Below are positions 44,164 to 53,390 of a stretch of DNA of 64,000 nt, in pieces. Position 1 is the first letter of the stretch. Each line of letters begins with the position of its first letter. The notes beneath the pieces are model-generated. The model was given only the letters and a program-made list of their open reading frames with translations. It had not been told where the DNA came from and did not search any database. Both the position numbers and the translations under genes were made by a program. Source of the stretch: Verrucomicrobiales bacterium (lineage in GTDB: Bacteria > Verrucomicrobiota > Verrucomicrobiia > Verrucomicrobiales > DEV007); NCBI GenBank assembly GCA_016795385.1, contig JAEUHI010000047.1, positions 62,001-126,000 on the forward strand, in the 5' to 3' direction.

Positions 44164-44196
44164 GTAAAGTTTTGATCCAGGCAAGCGCTGCGGCGA

Positions 44197-45357
44197 TCAC
44201 AGTGTCTTGAGAAAACAGACGAGACCGCAGGCCGAGACGCTCTGTGAGAGGGGATAAGACTCTCCTTCCGGAATGAGGATGACGCCGCGTGTGGCTCCGA
44301 GCGTGGCCATGCTTTCGACCAGGCCGGGTGTGACCTTGGGGGAAAGGGTGCGCTTGATCTCCACGGCCAGCACTTCGCCGTCGGCCCGCTCGATGACGAG
44401 GTCCACCTCCGCACCGGCGTGGGTGCGGTAGTGGCTGGCGACCGCGCCTTTCGGCAGCAGCCCGAGAATCTGCTCGATGCAATACCCTTCCCACGAAGCG
44501 CCGCAGAGCGGATGGCCGAGCACCTGCTCCAGATCCTGCAGTCCGGCCAACGCATGAAGAATGCCGCTGTCGCGCCAGTAGACCTTTGCGGATTTCACCA
44601 GCCGTTTGCCGGCGTTGCGGCTCCACGGCGGGAGCGAGCGCACGAGATACAGCCCCTCGAGCAGATCGAGGTAGCGGCGGGCGGTCTTGCCGTCGATGCC
44701 GAGCGATCCCGCCAGCTTGCTGAGGTTGACGGTGGCGCCCTGCTGATGGGCGAGCATGGTGCAGAAGCGGCGCAGCAGGATAGGTGGTGCGGTGATGCCT
44801 TGTTGCGGCAGGTAACGCTCCACGTAGCTGGTGAGGAAGTCTTCCCGCCATTGCAGCGACGCTTCGCGGTCCGTCGCGAGGAAGCTGTCGGGATATCCGC
44901 CCCGCTCCCAGTGCGTGGCGAGATCGTGGTCCGGGCTCCCGAGTTCCAAGGTCCGGAGCGGACCGAGCTCCAGATAGCTGATCCGGCCGGCCAGCGTTTC
45001 GGCGCTCTGCTGGAGAAGTTCCGGAGAGGCGGAACCAAGGAGGAGGAAATGCCCCGCCTTCTCCCCGGCCCGGCGTCGTTCGTCCACCAGACTTCTCAGC
45101 ACCGGGAAAAGGTCCGGCACGCGCTGGACCTCATCGAGGATGACGAGACGGCCCGCGAATCCGCCGAGATAAAGTTCCGGGTCAGCCAGCTTGGCCAGGT
45201 CCGAGGGGCGTTCCAGATCGAGGTAATGAGTGGGTTTCCCGGTCTCCAATTCCCTCGCCAAAGTGGTTTTCCCCACCTGCCTGGATCCCAGCAATGCCAC
45301 CACCGGCGACTGCCGGAGTCGCTGCAACAAGGTCGATGTCAGTTGGCGCGGAATCAT
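44197..45357 (-). CDS. ATP-binding protein, AAA_14/DUF4143 (copy 2)
   Basis: The 386-residue protein has Walker A GSRQVGKT (24-31), Walker B LVILDEVQRVP, the winged-helix-like stretch LSKLAGSLGIDGKTARRYLD and a C-terminal DUF4143 nuclease-like domain (GAEVDLVIERADGEVLAVEIK). It is upstream of copy 1 on the same strand, but a promoter lies between them. Its ATG abuts a 46-base palindrome. The substrate and purpose of the family are unknown. Confidence 0.9.
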   Translation of the reverse strand: MIPRQLTSTLLQRLRQSPVVALLGSRQVGKTTLARELETGKPTHYLDLERPSDLAKLADPELYLGGFAGRLVILDEVQRVPDLFPVLRSLVDERRRAGEKAGHFLLLGSASPELLQQSAETLAGRISYLELGPLRTLELGSPDHDLATHWERGGYPDSFLATDREASLQWREDFLTSYVERYLPQQGITAPPILLRRFCTMLAHQQGATVNLSKLAGSLGIDGKTARRYLDLLEGLYLVRSLPPWSRNAGKRLVKSAKVYWRDSGILHALAGLQDLEQVLGHPLCGASWEGYCIEQILGLLPKGAVASHYRTHAGAEVDLVIERADGEVLAVEIKRTLSPKVTPGLVESMATLGATRGVILIPEGESYPLSQSVSACGLVCFLKTL

Positions 45358-45402
45358 TTCACCTTGAAATTACGGAATCGATTCCGAAAATTCAAGGTGA
45401 AA
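45357..45402. promoter_or_regulatory. 46-bp palindromic operator at the DUF4143 copy 2 start
   Basis: The arms TTTCACCTTGAA and TTCAAGGTGAAA flank a central CGGAATCGATTCCG; 21 of 23 base pairs are symmetrical about 45379/45380. On the minus strand TTGAAT (45395-45390), a 17-base spacer and TAATTT (45372-45367) make a promoter, and the central palindrome lies exactly in its spacer. The -10 box ends nine bases before the ATG at 45357. This is the layout of an autorepressed gene. Confidence 0.75.
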
Positions 45403-45512
45403 TGCGATCATTCGAGCGGGCAGACCGGCACCGCCCGTTGACGACAGCGACTTCTCCCCCCCGCCACCAATCCCCTTGCCGTGATCCGCAAATGGTCGTT
45501 AAATGCCACTCC

Positions 45513-46619
45513 ATGACCACGAAGCGCACTCGACGAATCGTGATTTGGGCGATGAGCCTGAGTCTTCTCCTCAGCCTCGCCGGGACCCCCGGTTTCATCC
45601 CCTCCGTCGAGGCCGCCTCGGCAAGCGCCTCGGCGCGGATCATCAAGAAGCTGAAGAAACAGATCGCGACACTGCAGAAGCAGGTCGCAAGTCTCACCCA
45701 ACAACTGGCGATCGCGAATCAGGAGCCCCCTTTCCTCGAAATGGTGACGGTGGGCGATCCGGGGAATCCAGCGGGCGAGGAAACGACCGTCGGCAATTTC
45801 TTCGGCGCGGTCGCGACGACCTTCCGGATCGGGAAATTCGAGGTCACGAACGCGCAGTATACCGAGTTTCTCAATGCGGTGGCGGGGGACGATACCCATG
45901 AGCTTTTCCATCCCGCGATGGGGAACGATGGGTTCGGCCCTGGCGGCGGGATCGTGCAAGGCGGCACCTCCCCGAATCTCCGCTATGCAACCCGGACTGC
46001 CATGGCCGACAAGCCGGTCAACTACGTGAACTGGTTCGACGCGGCCCGCTTCTGCAACTGGCTCCACAACGGCCGCCCCACGGGAGCGCAGGATGCGGGC
46101 ACGACCGAGACGGGCGCGTATGCCCTGAACGGGGCGAACAGCGGCGTGGGGATCACGAGGGAGGCGGGTGCAAAGTTCTGGCTGCCGAATGCGGATGAAT
46201 GGCACAAGGCCGCCTACCATCAGCCGGCCACGCAGGGCGGCGACACCGACAGCTATTGGCTCTACCCGACCGGAAGCAACGCGATCCCGACCGTGGCGAC
46301 GGTGAACGAGATCGGAGAGATCACCAACGACGACGGGAATCTCGCGAACTACGCCTTCGGAGCCGACTGGAACGGCCTGGATGGGAATCTGACGACGGTC
46401 GGCAGCGGCGGCGCGGGCAGCGCCAGCCACTACGGGGCCTTCGACATGGGCGGGAATGTGGAGGAATGGACCGATTTTGCGGAAGCGACGTTTCGATTTG
46501 TGCTGGGCGGTAGATTCTCCAATACGGAGTCCGCGATGAGGGCTTCCGAACGAAACCGGCTCAACCCCGTCTCCCATTTTATTGACCTCGGCTTCCGCGT
46601 CGCCGGGAGCGTGGAGTGA
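45513..46619 (+). CDS. Exported coiled-coil SUMF1-domain protein
   Basis: The protein has 368 residues from ATG 45513. A signal peptide (1-36) is followed by a short coiled coil (ARIIKKLKKQIATLQKQVAS, about 43-72). A SUMF1/formylglycine-generating-enzyme fold fills the rest, with FRIGKFEVTNAQYTEFLNAV, PVNYVNWFDAARFCNWLHNG, FWLPNADEWHKAAYH and MGGNVEEWTDF. The two active-site cysteines of true FGE are absent (the only Cys is in RFCNWL), so sulfatase activation is unlikely. A deleted paralog lies at 42516. Confidence 0.87.
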   Translation: MTTKRTRRIVIWAMSLSLLLSLAGTPGFIPSVEAASASASARIIKKLKKQIATLQKQVASLTQQLAIANQEPPFLEMVTVGDPGNPAGEETTVGNFFGAVATTFRIGKFEVTNAQYTEFLNAVAGDDTHELFHPAMGNDGFGPGGGIVQGGTSPNLRYATRTAMADKPVNYVNWFDAARFCNWLHNGRPTGAQDAGTTETGAYALNGANSGVGITREAGAKFWLPNADEWHKAAYHQPATQGGDTDSYWLYPTGSNAIPTVATVNEIGEITNDDGNLANYAFGADWNGLDGNLTTVGSGGAGSASHYGAFDMGGNVEEWTDFAEATFRFVLGGRFSNTESAMRASERNRLNPVSHFIDLGFRVAGSVE

Positions 46620-46642
46620 TCGGGGGAGGGGAGGCGAAGCCT

Positions 46643-46933
46643 GGAGGGGCACGCTCCCGCGTGCCCGCCGAGGAACCAAGGACGCACAATCGGGCAAGGA
46701 GGCCCTTGCCCCTCCACGCTGGCGCGAGAGGTGGACGCACATTTGAATAGGCGAAGCCTGGAGGGGAACTGCGTTCCGCGCGAAGCTCCCGCTTGCCCGC
46801 CGAGGGACGATGGACGCACATTGCGGGCAAGGAGGACCTTGCCCCTCCACGCTAGCGCGTGAGGTGTGAATGAACGCGCAGTTTTTGAGGGGGCAATGGA
46901 CGCACACTCGGGCAAGGATGCCCTTGCTCCTCC
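46643..46933. repeat. Three tandem nested-palindrome elements after the SUMF1 gene
   Basis: Units at 46643-46715, 46760-46848 and 46887-46933 each end with GGGCAAGGA-GCCCTTGCCCCTCC-type sequence followed by CCACGCTGGCGCG or a variant. The first two begin with GGAGGGG and contain a first palindrome such as GGGCACGC-TCCC-GCGTGCCC; the third is shortened. GACGCACA precedes the second palindrome in all three. The 454 bases between this gene and rpmI hold these elements and no convincing gene. Confidence 0.85.
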
Positions 46934-47073
46934 ACGCTGGCGCGTCATCGACCGCCTCGCAGGTGGTTTTCAGGGCCGATCCCACCGAATTCCCGGCCAA
47001 TCCCGCCGGGATTGGAAAACGGCGTCCGAAAACCCGTTGCAAAACTTGACGGGGCGTTTACTGTGGCCGCCCT

Positions 47074-47283
47074 ATGTCACGAGTTGCCGGAAAATGTAAA
47101 ACACGAAAAGGGGTCGCCAAGAGATTCAAGGTGACCGGCAGTGGCAGAATTCTGCGTCGGAAACAGGGCAAACGCCACTTGAACCGTCGCAAAAATTCGA
47201 AGCGTCTTCGCCGCCTGGCGCAAGGGACCCTCGTGTCCCCCGCCGACGAGAAGGCGATCAAGATGAACCTGCCTTTCGGTTGA
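47074..47283 (+). CDS. rpmI: 50S ribosomal protein bL35
   Basis: The product has 69 residues, rich in Lys and Arg, with the L35 pattern KTRKGVAKRFKVTGSGRILRRKQGKRH near the N-terminus and HLNRRKNSKRLRRL in the middle. It is slightly longer than most. rplT follows after 167 bases. The infC gene that usually precedes rpmI is not here; instead repeats fill the upstream region. TTGACG at 47046 may be part of its promoter. Confidence 0.95.
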   Translation: MSRVAGKCKTRKGVAKRFKVTGSGRILRRKQGKRHLNRRKNSKRLRRLAQGTLVSPADEKAIKMNLPFG

Positions 47284-47450
47284 CGGGCCTCCCGTTGGCC
47301 GGAGAAGGGAATTCTTCGCCACTCGGACCGGATGATCCGGTCCACGATCGAGCCGACTGGCGCCGCGGCGGAAACGCCCACCGGCGCCTGATGAGAGGAT
47401 GAGTCCGCCGATCGAAAGAAAAACAACAGTCCCCTCGGAGAAAACGAAAA

Positions 47451-47828
47451 ATGCCACGTGCCACCAATTCGGCTGCCAGCCGCAAGCGCCGCAAGCGCAT
47501 CCTGCTCAAAGCGAGGGGCTTCCGCTCCGCCCGCTCGAAGCTGATCCGTACCGCCAAAGACGCCGTCACCAAAGCCCAGCAGTGGGCCTACCGCGACCGC
47601 AAAAACCGCAAGCGCAGCTTCCGCGGTCTCTGGATCCAGCGGATCAACGCCGGAGCCAAGCAGAACGGAATGACCTACTCGCGTTTCATGGAGGGCCTCA
47701 AGGCCGCCGGGATCGAGCTCGACCGCAAGGTCCTCTCCGATCTCGCGATTCATGATGAGGCTGCTTTTGCTGCCCTCGTCGGGAAGGCTTCGGCCGCCCT
47801 CGAGGAAAAGGCCAAAGCGACCGCCTGA
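47451..47828 (+). CDS. rplT: 50S ribosomal protein bL20
   Basis: The 125-residue L20 protein starts with MPRATNSAASRKRRKRILLKARGF and contains YAYRDRKNRKR-type sequence (here WAYRDRKNRKRSFRGLWIQRINAG), the hallmark of the family. It binds 23S rRNA early in 50S assembly and in many bacteria represses its own operon. It is followed by an intrinsic terminator at 47863-47896. Confidence 0.96.
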   Translation: MPRATNSAASRKRRKRILLKARGFRSARSKLIRTAKDAVTKAQQWAYRDRKNRKRSFRGLWIQRINAGAKQNGMTYSRFMEGLKAAGIELDRKVLSDLAIHDEAAFAALVGKASAALEEKAKATA

Positions 47829-47862
47829 TCCCGCCACCCACAGGAATCCAAGATTTCCAAGA

Positions 47863-47896
47863 CCGGTCGCTTGCTCCGCAGGCGGCCGGTTTTTTT
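47863..47896 (+). terminator. Intrinsic terminator after rplT
   Basis: The stem CCGGTCGC/GCGGCCGG (eight pairs including one G-U) encloses an 11-base loop and is followed by seven T. It separates rpmI-rplT from pheS. Confidence 0.85.
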
Positions 47897-47990
47897 GTTT
47901 CACCCTCAAGCGACTTTTCCCTTTGATCCAGACGGTTGCTTTTCCGACCCGACCCGGTTAAGTCTCCGGCCCAACCCTCTTCAGTGCCCC

Positions 47991-49007
<1,017 letters not shown>

Positions 49008-49008
49008 A

Positions 49009-49174
49009 CGGAATTCAACGCGAATGGCCGCAAATACCCGCGAATAACCACAAATCTTCCGCCCACCACTCCAAGACTCCACCACTCCCTTTCTCCGGAC
49101 CTTTTACCTTTTACCTTCCCACCTTTTACCGGGCTCCGCCCGATCCACCCACCTTTTACCGGGCCTTCGGCCCG
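49009..49174. repeat. Composite repeat leader before pheT
   Basis: In order: CGCGAATGGCCGCAAATACC-type repeats (49018-49050), CCACCACTCC repeats (49059-49096), ACCTTTT heptamers (49099-49130), hairpin CGGGC-TCC-GCCCG (49130-49142), another ACCTTTT (49151-49157), hairpin CGGGCC-TTC-GGCCCG (49160-49174), then the ATG at 49182. The middle part is an inverted copy of the leader of the DUF58 gene. Confidence 0.88.
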
Positions 49175-49181
49175 TCCCGCT

Positions 49182-51566
49182 ATGAACGTTTCCCTCCAAT
49201 GGCTCGGCGACCACGTCGATTTCTCGGAATACTCGATCCAGCAGCTCGATGAGTTGCTCACCTTCGCGGGGATCGAGGTCGAGGGGATCGAATCGTTGCC
49301 GAACCACCTCGTGGTCGCACAGATCCTCTCCTCGGAGAAACATCCCGACGCGGAGAAATTGTCGGTTTGTCAGGTCGATGACGGCTCGGGGAAACCCCGC
49401 CAGATCGTCTGCGGGGCGAAGAACTACCAGGTCGGCGACAAGGTGCCGCTGGCCCTGCCGGGCTGCGTCCTCGCGGCGGGCGAGGGTAAGAGTTTCGAGA
49501 TCAAGGAAGGCAAGCTGCGCGGGGTCGATTCGCTCGGCATGATGTGTTCGGCGAAGGAACTCGGGCTGGCCGCCGATGCGGATGGTTTGTTGATCCTTTC
49601 CCCCGATTTGAAGCCCGGCACTCCGATGGCCGAGGTGTATCCGGCGGTCTTCGAACTCGAGATCACGCCGAACCGTCCCGATTGCCTGAGCCACCTCGGC
49701 GTCGCCCGGGAGCTGGCGGCCTTGGCGAAGAAACCTCTGAAAGGACGCGCCCATTTCGGCGAGACCAACACGTCGGCCCGTGCCGCGAAGGCGGACGAGG
49801 TCCGGCTCGAATCGGGAGCCTGTCCCTATTACACCGCCCGCATCATCCGCGGCGTGAAGGTGACCGAGTCGCCGGACTGGCTGAAGCAGAAGCTCATCTC
49901 GATCGGCCTGCGTCCCATCAACAACCTCGTCGACATCACGAACTACGTGCTGATGGAGACGGGTCAGCCGCTCCATGTCTTCGACCTCGCCAAACTCGAG
50001 GGCGGCATCGTTGTGCGTCAGGCGGCGGAAGGGGAGACCTTCCTCGCCCTCGACGGGAAGGAATACACGCTGGAGGCGGAGGATCTCGTCATCGCTGATG
50101 CGAAGAAAGCCGTCGCGATCGGTGGGGTCATGGGCGGCGAAGACAGTGGCGTCACCGAGACCACGACCGATGTACTTTTGGAAGCGGCCTACTTCAATCC
50201 ACAGGCGGTGCGCCGCACGGGACGCCGCCTCGGTCTTCATTCCGATTCCAGCTACCGCTTCGAGCGCGGCGTCGATCCGCTGCAGGTCGCGGGCGTTTCG
50301 GAGTTCGCAACGAAGCTGATCCTCGATCTCGCGGGCGGCAAGGCCGATGCCGAGCTCGTGGTCGCTGGCTGCCCGGGTGAAGGGCCGCAACCGGTCGCGC
50401 TCGACAACGATTACTGCCGTCGCATCATCGGAGCGGAGATTCCGGATGCCACGATCGACGGGATTCTGGCTTCGTTGGGGCTGGAAAAGACGGGGGGGGC
50501 CTGGAAGATTCCGAGTTTCCGTCTCGATCTCGTGCGTCCCATCGATCTTGTCGAGGAAGTGGCGCGCGTCCACGGGCTCGACGGCATCCCGGCGACGACA
50601 ATGGCCACCTTCGCCTCCGCGTCGAAGGCGGACGAAGCCTACGATTTTCTCCGTTCGCTGCAGGATCGCCTCGCCAGTCTCGGCTTCCACGAGGCGCGCA
50701 ACCTCAAGCTCATTTCCGGCGCCCAGCTCGCCGACGATCTCGCGACGAGCCATCGCGGGATGAGCCCGGTGCGCTTGAAAAACCCGCTCAACGACGAGCA
50801 GGATTACCTCCGTCCGGGCATCGTCCCCGGACTGCTGGCGTCGGCTTCGCGGAACGTCCGTTTCGGGACCTCCGACTTGCGCCTCTTTGAAGCGGGACGC
50901 GTTTTTGTGGCCTCGCCGAAAGGGGACGAGATCGAACACGAGCACCTCGCCCTGCTCATGACCGGTGCCCGCATTCACCGCAGTTGGGCCGACAGCAAAC
51001 CGAAGTCTCTCGACCTCCACGACCTGCGTGCCGTGCTCGAGGCGATCTGTCCGGAGGGGGTGAATTTCGTTCCCGTCAGCGATGGGAAGCTGCTCTGCGC
51101 CTGCTCCGTCGAGATCGGCTCGGGCAAGAAAGCGGTGAAAATCGGGATGGCTGGCATCGTGCCTCCGGCGCGTGCGCGTGAGCTCGATCTCGATGCCCCG
51201 GTGATGGTGGCCGAGTTGAATCTGAAAAAACTCATGTCCGTGGTGAAGACGGAGATCCGTTTCGCCGACCTCCCCAAATTCCCGGGCAGCTCGCGCGACG
51301 TCGCGATGCTGGTGCCCGGCGATTTGGCCGCGGGTGAGGTGGCGGCCTTCTTCGAGGGCTACGACGAGTCGCTTTTGATCTCGGCGGAACTTTTTGACGT
51401 CTTCACCGATCCAACTGGCGCGAAACTTGCACCTGACAAGAAGTCGCTGGCGTATTCCCTTCTCTACCGTGCTCCGGAAAAAACTCTTGAGGCGGGAGAG
51501 GTGGAAGCGGCCCACGGAAAACTTTTGGATTCCCTCAAGAAGACCTTCCACGTAGAATTCAGGTAA
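49182..51566 (+). CDS. pheT: Phenylalanyl-tRNA synthetase beta subunit
   Basis: The 794-residue beta subunit has a tRNA-binding (EMAP/OB) domain at about 40-150 (VVAQILSSEKHPDAEKLSVC), B3/B4 editing domain (about 200-380, NNLVDITNYVLMETGQPLHVF), B5 domain (about 405-475), the catalytic-like core, and the C-terminal anticodon-binding FDX-ACB domain (about 700-794, FPGSSRDVAMLVPGD). It forms the alpha2-beta2 enzyme with PheS. Instead of the usual tight pheS-pheT spacing, 174 bases of repeats separate them. Confidence 0.96.
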   Translation: MNVSLQWLGDHVDFSEYSIQQLDELLTFAGIEVEGIESLPNHLVVAQILSSEKHPDAEKLSVCQVDDGSGKPRQIVCGAKNYQVGDKVPLALPGCVLAAGEGKSFEIKEGKLRGVDSLGMMCSAKELGLAADADGLLILSPDLKPGTPMAEVYPAVFELEITPNRPDCLSHLGVARELAALAKKPLKGRAHFGETNTSARAAKADEVRLESGACPYYTARIIRGVKVTESPDWLKQKLISIGLRPINNLVDITNYVLMETGQPLHVFDLAKLEGGIVVRQAAEGETFLALDGKEYTLEAEDLVIADAKKAVAIGGVMGGEDSGVTETTTDVLLEAAYFNPQAVRRTGRRLGLHSDSSYRFERGVDPLQVAGVSEFATKLILDLAGGKADAELVVAGCPGEGPQPVALDNDYCRRIIGAEIPDATIDGILASLGLEKTGGAWKIPSFRLDLVRPIDLVEEVARVHGLDGIPATTMATFASASKADEAYDFLRSLQDRLASLGFHEARNLKLISGAQLADDLATSHRGMSPVRLKNPLNDEQDYLRPGIVPGLLASASRNVRFGTSDLRLFEAGRVFVASPKGDEIEHEHLALLMTGARIHRSWADSKPKSLDLHDLRAVLEAICPEGVNFVPVSDGKLLCACSVEIGSGKKAVKIGMAGIVPPARARELDLDAPVMVAELNLKKLMSVVKTEIRFADLPKFPGSSRDVAMLVPGDLAAGEVAAFFEGYDESLLISAELFDVFTDPTGAKLAPDKKSLAYSLLYRAPEKTLEAGEVEAAHGKLLDSLKKTFHVEFR

Positions 51567-51657
51567 CCACGATCCAACCCAAACCCATTTTTTGAATTTT
51601 CCTGCAGTGTTCGACCTTTACCCATCAAATACAGGCCCGGACCGTTGATACGTTAAT

Positions 51658-51822
51658 GGGGGCTTAGCCGGTCGTCGGCTGTCAGGCCTTCGCTGGAAGG
51701 CAAAAGTCGACAGGCGGCTCCCTCCCTGTAGAGTTACGGGAACGTGAGCCTCACGATCGGGAGACGGCACAGGCGGGAAACCCTCACAATCACCCCGGCG
51801 GTCGCAAGACCCCGGGGTTTTT
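51658..51822 (+). ncRNA. Candidate structured small RNA downstream of pheT
   Basis: A chain of stable hairpins covers this gene-free stretch: AGCCG/CGGCT (51666-51670 with 51715-51719) enclosing CTGTC/GACAG and GCCTTC-GCTG-GAAGGC (51686-51701); TCCC-T-GTA-GAGT-TAC-GGGA (51723-51741); CGTGA-GCC-TCACG (51743-51755); GGG-AAA-CCC (51775-51783); and a terminal hairpin with T-run. No gene follows on this strand, so it is not an ordinary riboswitch. It does not match by eye the SRP, RNase P or tmRNA patterns; 6S RNA is not excluded. The 5' end is uncertain and may lie 20-40 bases upstream. Confidence 0.5.
51792..51822 (+). terminator. Intrinsic terminator with GCAA tetraloop
   Basis: ACCCCGG-C-GGTC-GCAA-GACC-CCGGGGT forms an eleven-pair stem with one bulged C, capped by a GNRA tetraloop and followed by a run of T to 51822. 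It ends the candidate RNA and would also stop read-through from pheT before the convergent NHL gene. Confidence 0.85.
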
Positions 51823-51919
51823 GTTTGCGGGGTAGTGAAGCTGCCGATGGGAAGCACCCATGGGCAGGCAGAGGAGAAAGGGTTCGCTTGGGATTCCTCC
51901 AAACAGGCGAGGCCGTAGA

Positions 51920-53341
51920 TCACTCCCGCGTCACCTTCACTCGCTTCGCCGCTGATACGTTGCCCACCGTATCCACCGTCACGATCTCGATGGTGTTTTT
52001 ACCGGGCTTCAACTTGGCCTTGAAAGTCCACGAGGTCGTGCCCGATGCCGCTAGAAAGGCCCCTTTGCCGACGCGGTAGCGGACCTGGGCGACGCCGTTG
52101 GTGTCGGAGGCGGAGCCCCTGAGGGTGAGTTTCGAGGATGAGGTGGACTTCGGCACTTTGCCGCTCGTGGCGGGAGGCGCGGCAATGCGGTCGGGTGAGA
52201 AGCGGAGGACGCGACCGTTGCTGGGATCCGAGATCCAGAGAGCTCCTGCGGCGTCGAAGGTGATTCCGGAGTAGGGGCTGTTCAGCTTCCGCTCTGTCAC
52301 TCCCGGCGAATTCGTGAACAAGTCGGGCTGGCCGATGACGCCGTCGGCGGCGGCGCCGTCCGCTTTGGTGGCGGCGTTTTTGTGAAACACCACGCGGCTG
52401 TTGAAGAAATCGATCACGTAGAGCGTGCCCGCGGCATCGACGATGAGGTCGGCGGGGAGATTGAAGGCGTTCGCCGACAGGCCGTTCGTGTTCGTGATGA
52501 AGTCCGGTTGGCCAAGCACCGCATTGGCGGCCGCGCCATTGCCGAGCGTGGCGGCGGCGTCGAAGCGAAGGACCCGATGATTGTTCTGATCCGCCACCCA
52601 GAGCCGTCCCGCCGTATCGATGGTCACGCCCGAGGGGAAACTCATCTTCACGGCGTTGGTGTTGCTTGTGGTGGTCACGAAGTTCGGCTGTCCGAGAACG
52701 TTCGTGGCCGAAGCTCCGTTGGCGAGGGTGGAGACGCTGGCGAACTTCAGGACGCGGTGGTTGCCGGAATCCGCGACCCAGAGGTTGTCTTCGGCGTCGA
52801 CGAAGACCGACCAGGGGGTATTCATCTTGGCCGCAGTCGTGCCCGCGACGACGGTGGTGAAATTCGGCTGGCCGAGGACGAGGTCGGCGGTGGCGCCGAG
52901 GCCCAGGCTGGTGGCTCCCTGGAACATGAGGACACGGTGGTTGCCGGAGTCGGCGACCCAGAGGCGTCCGGAGACATCGATGTGGATTCCGTAAGGGGTG
53001 TTCAGCGTTGTCGCAGTCGCTCCCGGGTCGATGCTGGAGAAATTCACCTGTCCGAAGACGGACTCGGCGTTGGCCCCGTTCGCGAGACCGGAAGGATTCG
53101 CGAAGCGCAGGATGCGGTGCTGGCTGTTGCAGACGACGAAGAGTTTGCCGGAGCTGCGATCGAAGGCCACTCCCGAGGGAAAGGACAATCCCGAAGGGGT
53201 GTTCGACCCAGCCCCCGGAGTGTTCAGATTGTTCGCTCCGAGCACCTTGTCGGCAGCCGGAAAGCTCGGGAACTGGGCTCGCGCCGACGGGAGTGAGAGA
53301 CCGATGGCAACTACGGCGAGGACGACGGAATGCGGATTCAT
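51920..53341 (-). CDS. Exported NHL-repeat beta-propeller protein (paralog A)
   Basis: The 473-residue protein has a signal peptide (about 1-22, ending SARA). A propeller of NHL repeats covers about 40-370; each blade carries LGQPNF...(N/K)MNTPW...VDAEDNLWVADSGNHRVLKF. The C-terminal Ig-like domain of about 85 residues (SGKVPKSTSSSKLTLRGSAS to VTRE) is like those that follow propellers in Verrucomicrobia. The role is probably binding at the cell surface or periplasm; no catalytic residues are seen. It shares the full domain layout with the next gene upstream. Confidence 0.87.
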   Translation of the reverse strand: MNPHSVVLAVVAIGLSLPSARAQFPSFPAADKVLGANNLNTPGAGSNTPSGLSFPSGVAFDRSSGKLFVVCNSQHRILRFANPSGLANGANAESVFGQVNFSSIDPGATATTLNTPYGIHIDVSGRLWVADSGNHRVLMFQGATSLGLGATADLVLGQPNFTTVVAGTTAAKMNTPWSVFVDAEDNLWVADSGNHRVLKFASVSTLANGASATNVLGQPNFVTTTSNTNAVKMSFPSGVTIDTAGRLWVADQNNHRVLRFDAAATLGNGAAANAVLGQPDFITNTNGLSANAFNLPADLIVDAAGTLYVIDFFNSRVVFHKNAATKADGAAADGVIGQPDLFTNSPGVTERKLNSPYSGITFDAAGALWISDPSNGRVLRFSPDRIAAPPATSGKVPKSTSSSKLTLRGSASDTNGVAQVRYRVGKGAFLAASGTTSWTFKAKLKPGKNTIEIVTVDTVGNVSAAKRVKVTRE

Positions 53342-53390
53342 GAGCTGAAGGAAATTACGCCTTCCGCCTGCCGCGGCAAAGGAATGGGGA

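Noticed and set aside
45513..46619. Functional formylglycine-generating enzyme
   Set aside because: The paired active-site cysteines are missing, and no sulfatase gene is nearby; only the fold is shared.
46643..46933. Repeat units considered as CRISPR repeats
   Set aside because: The units are few, uneven in length, internally palindromic and without unique spacers of constant size.
51658..51822. Riboswitch or SRP RNA identity for the structured region
   Set aside because: No downstream gene on the same strand exists for a riboswitch, and the SRP loop sequence (GGAA with the AGCAG asymmetric loop) is not reproduced.
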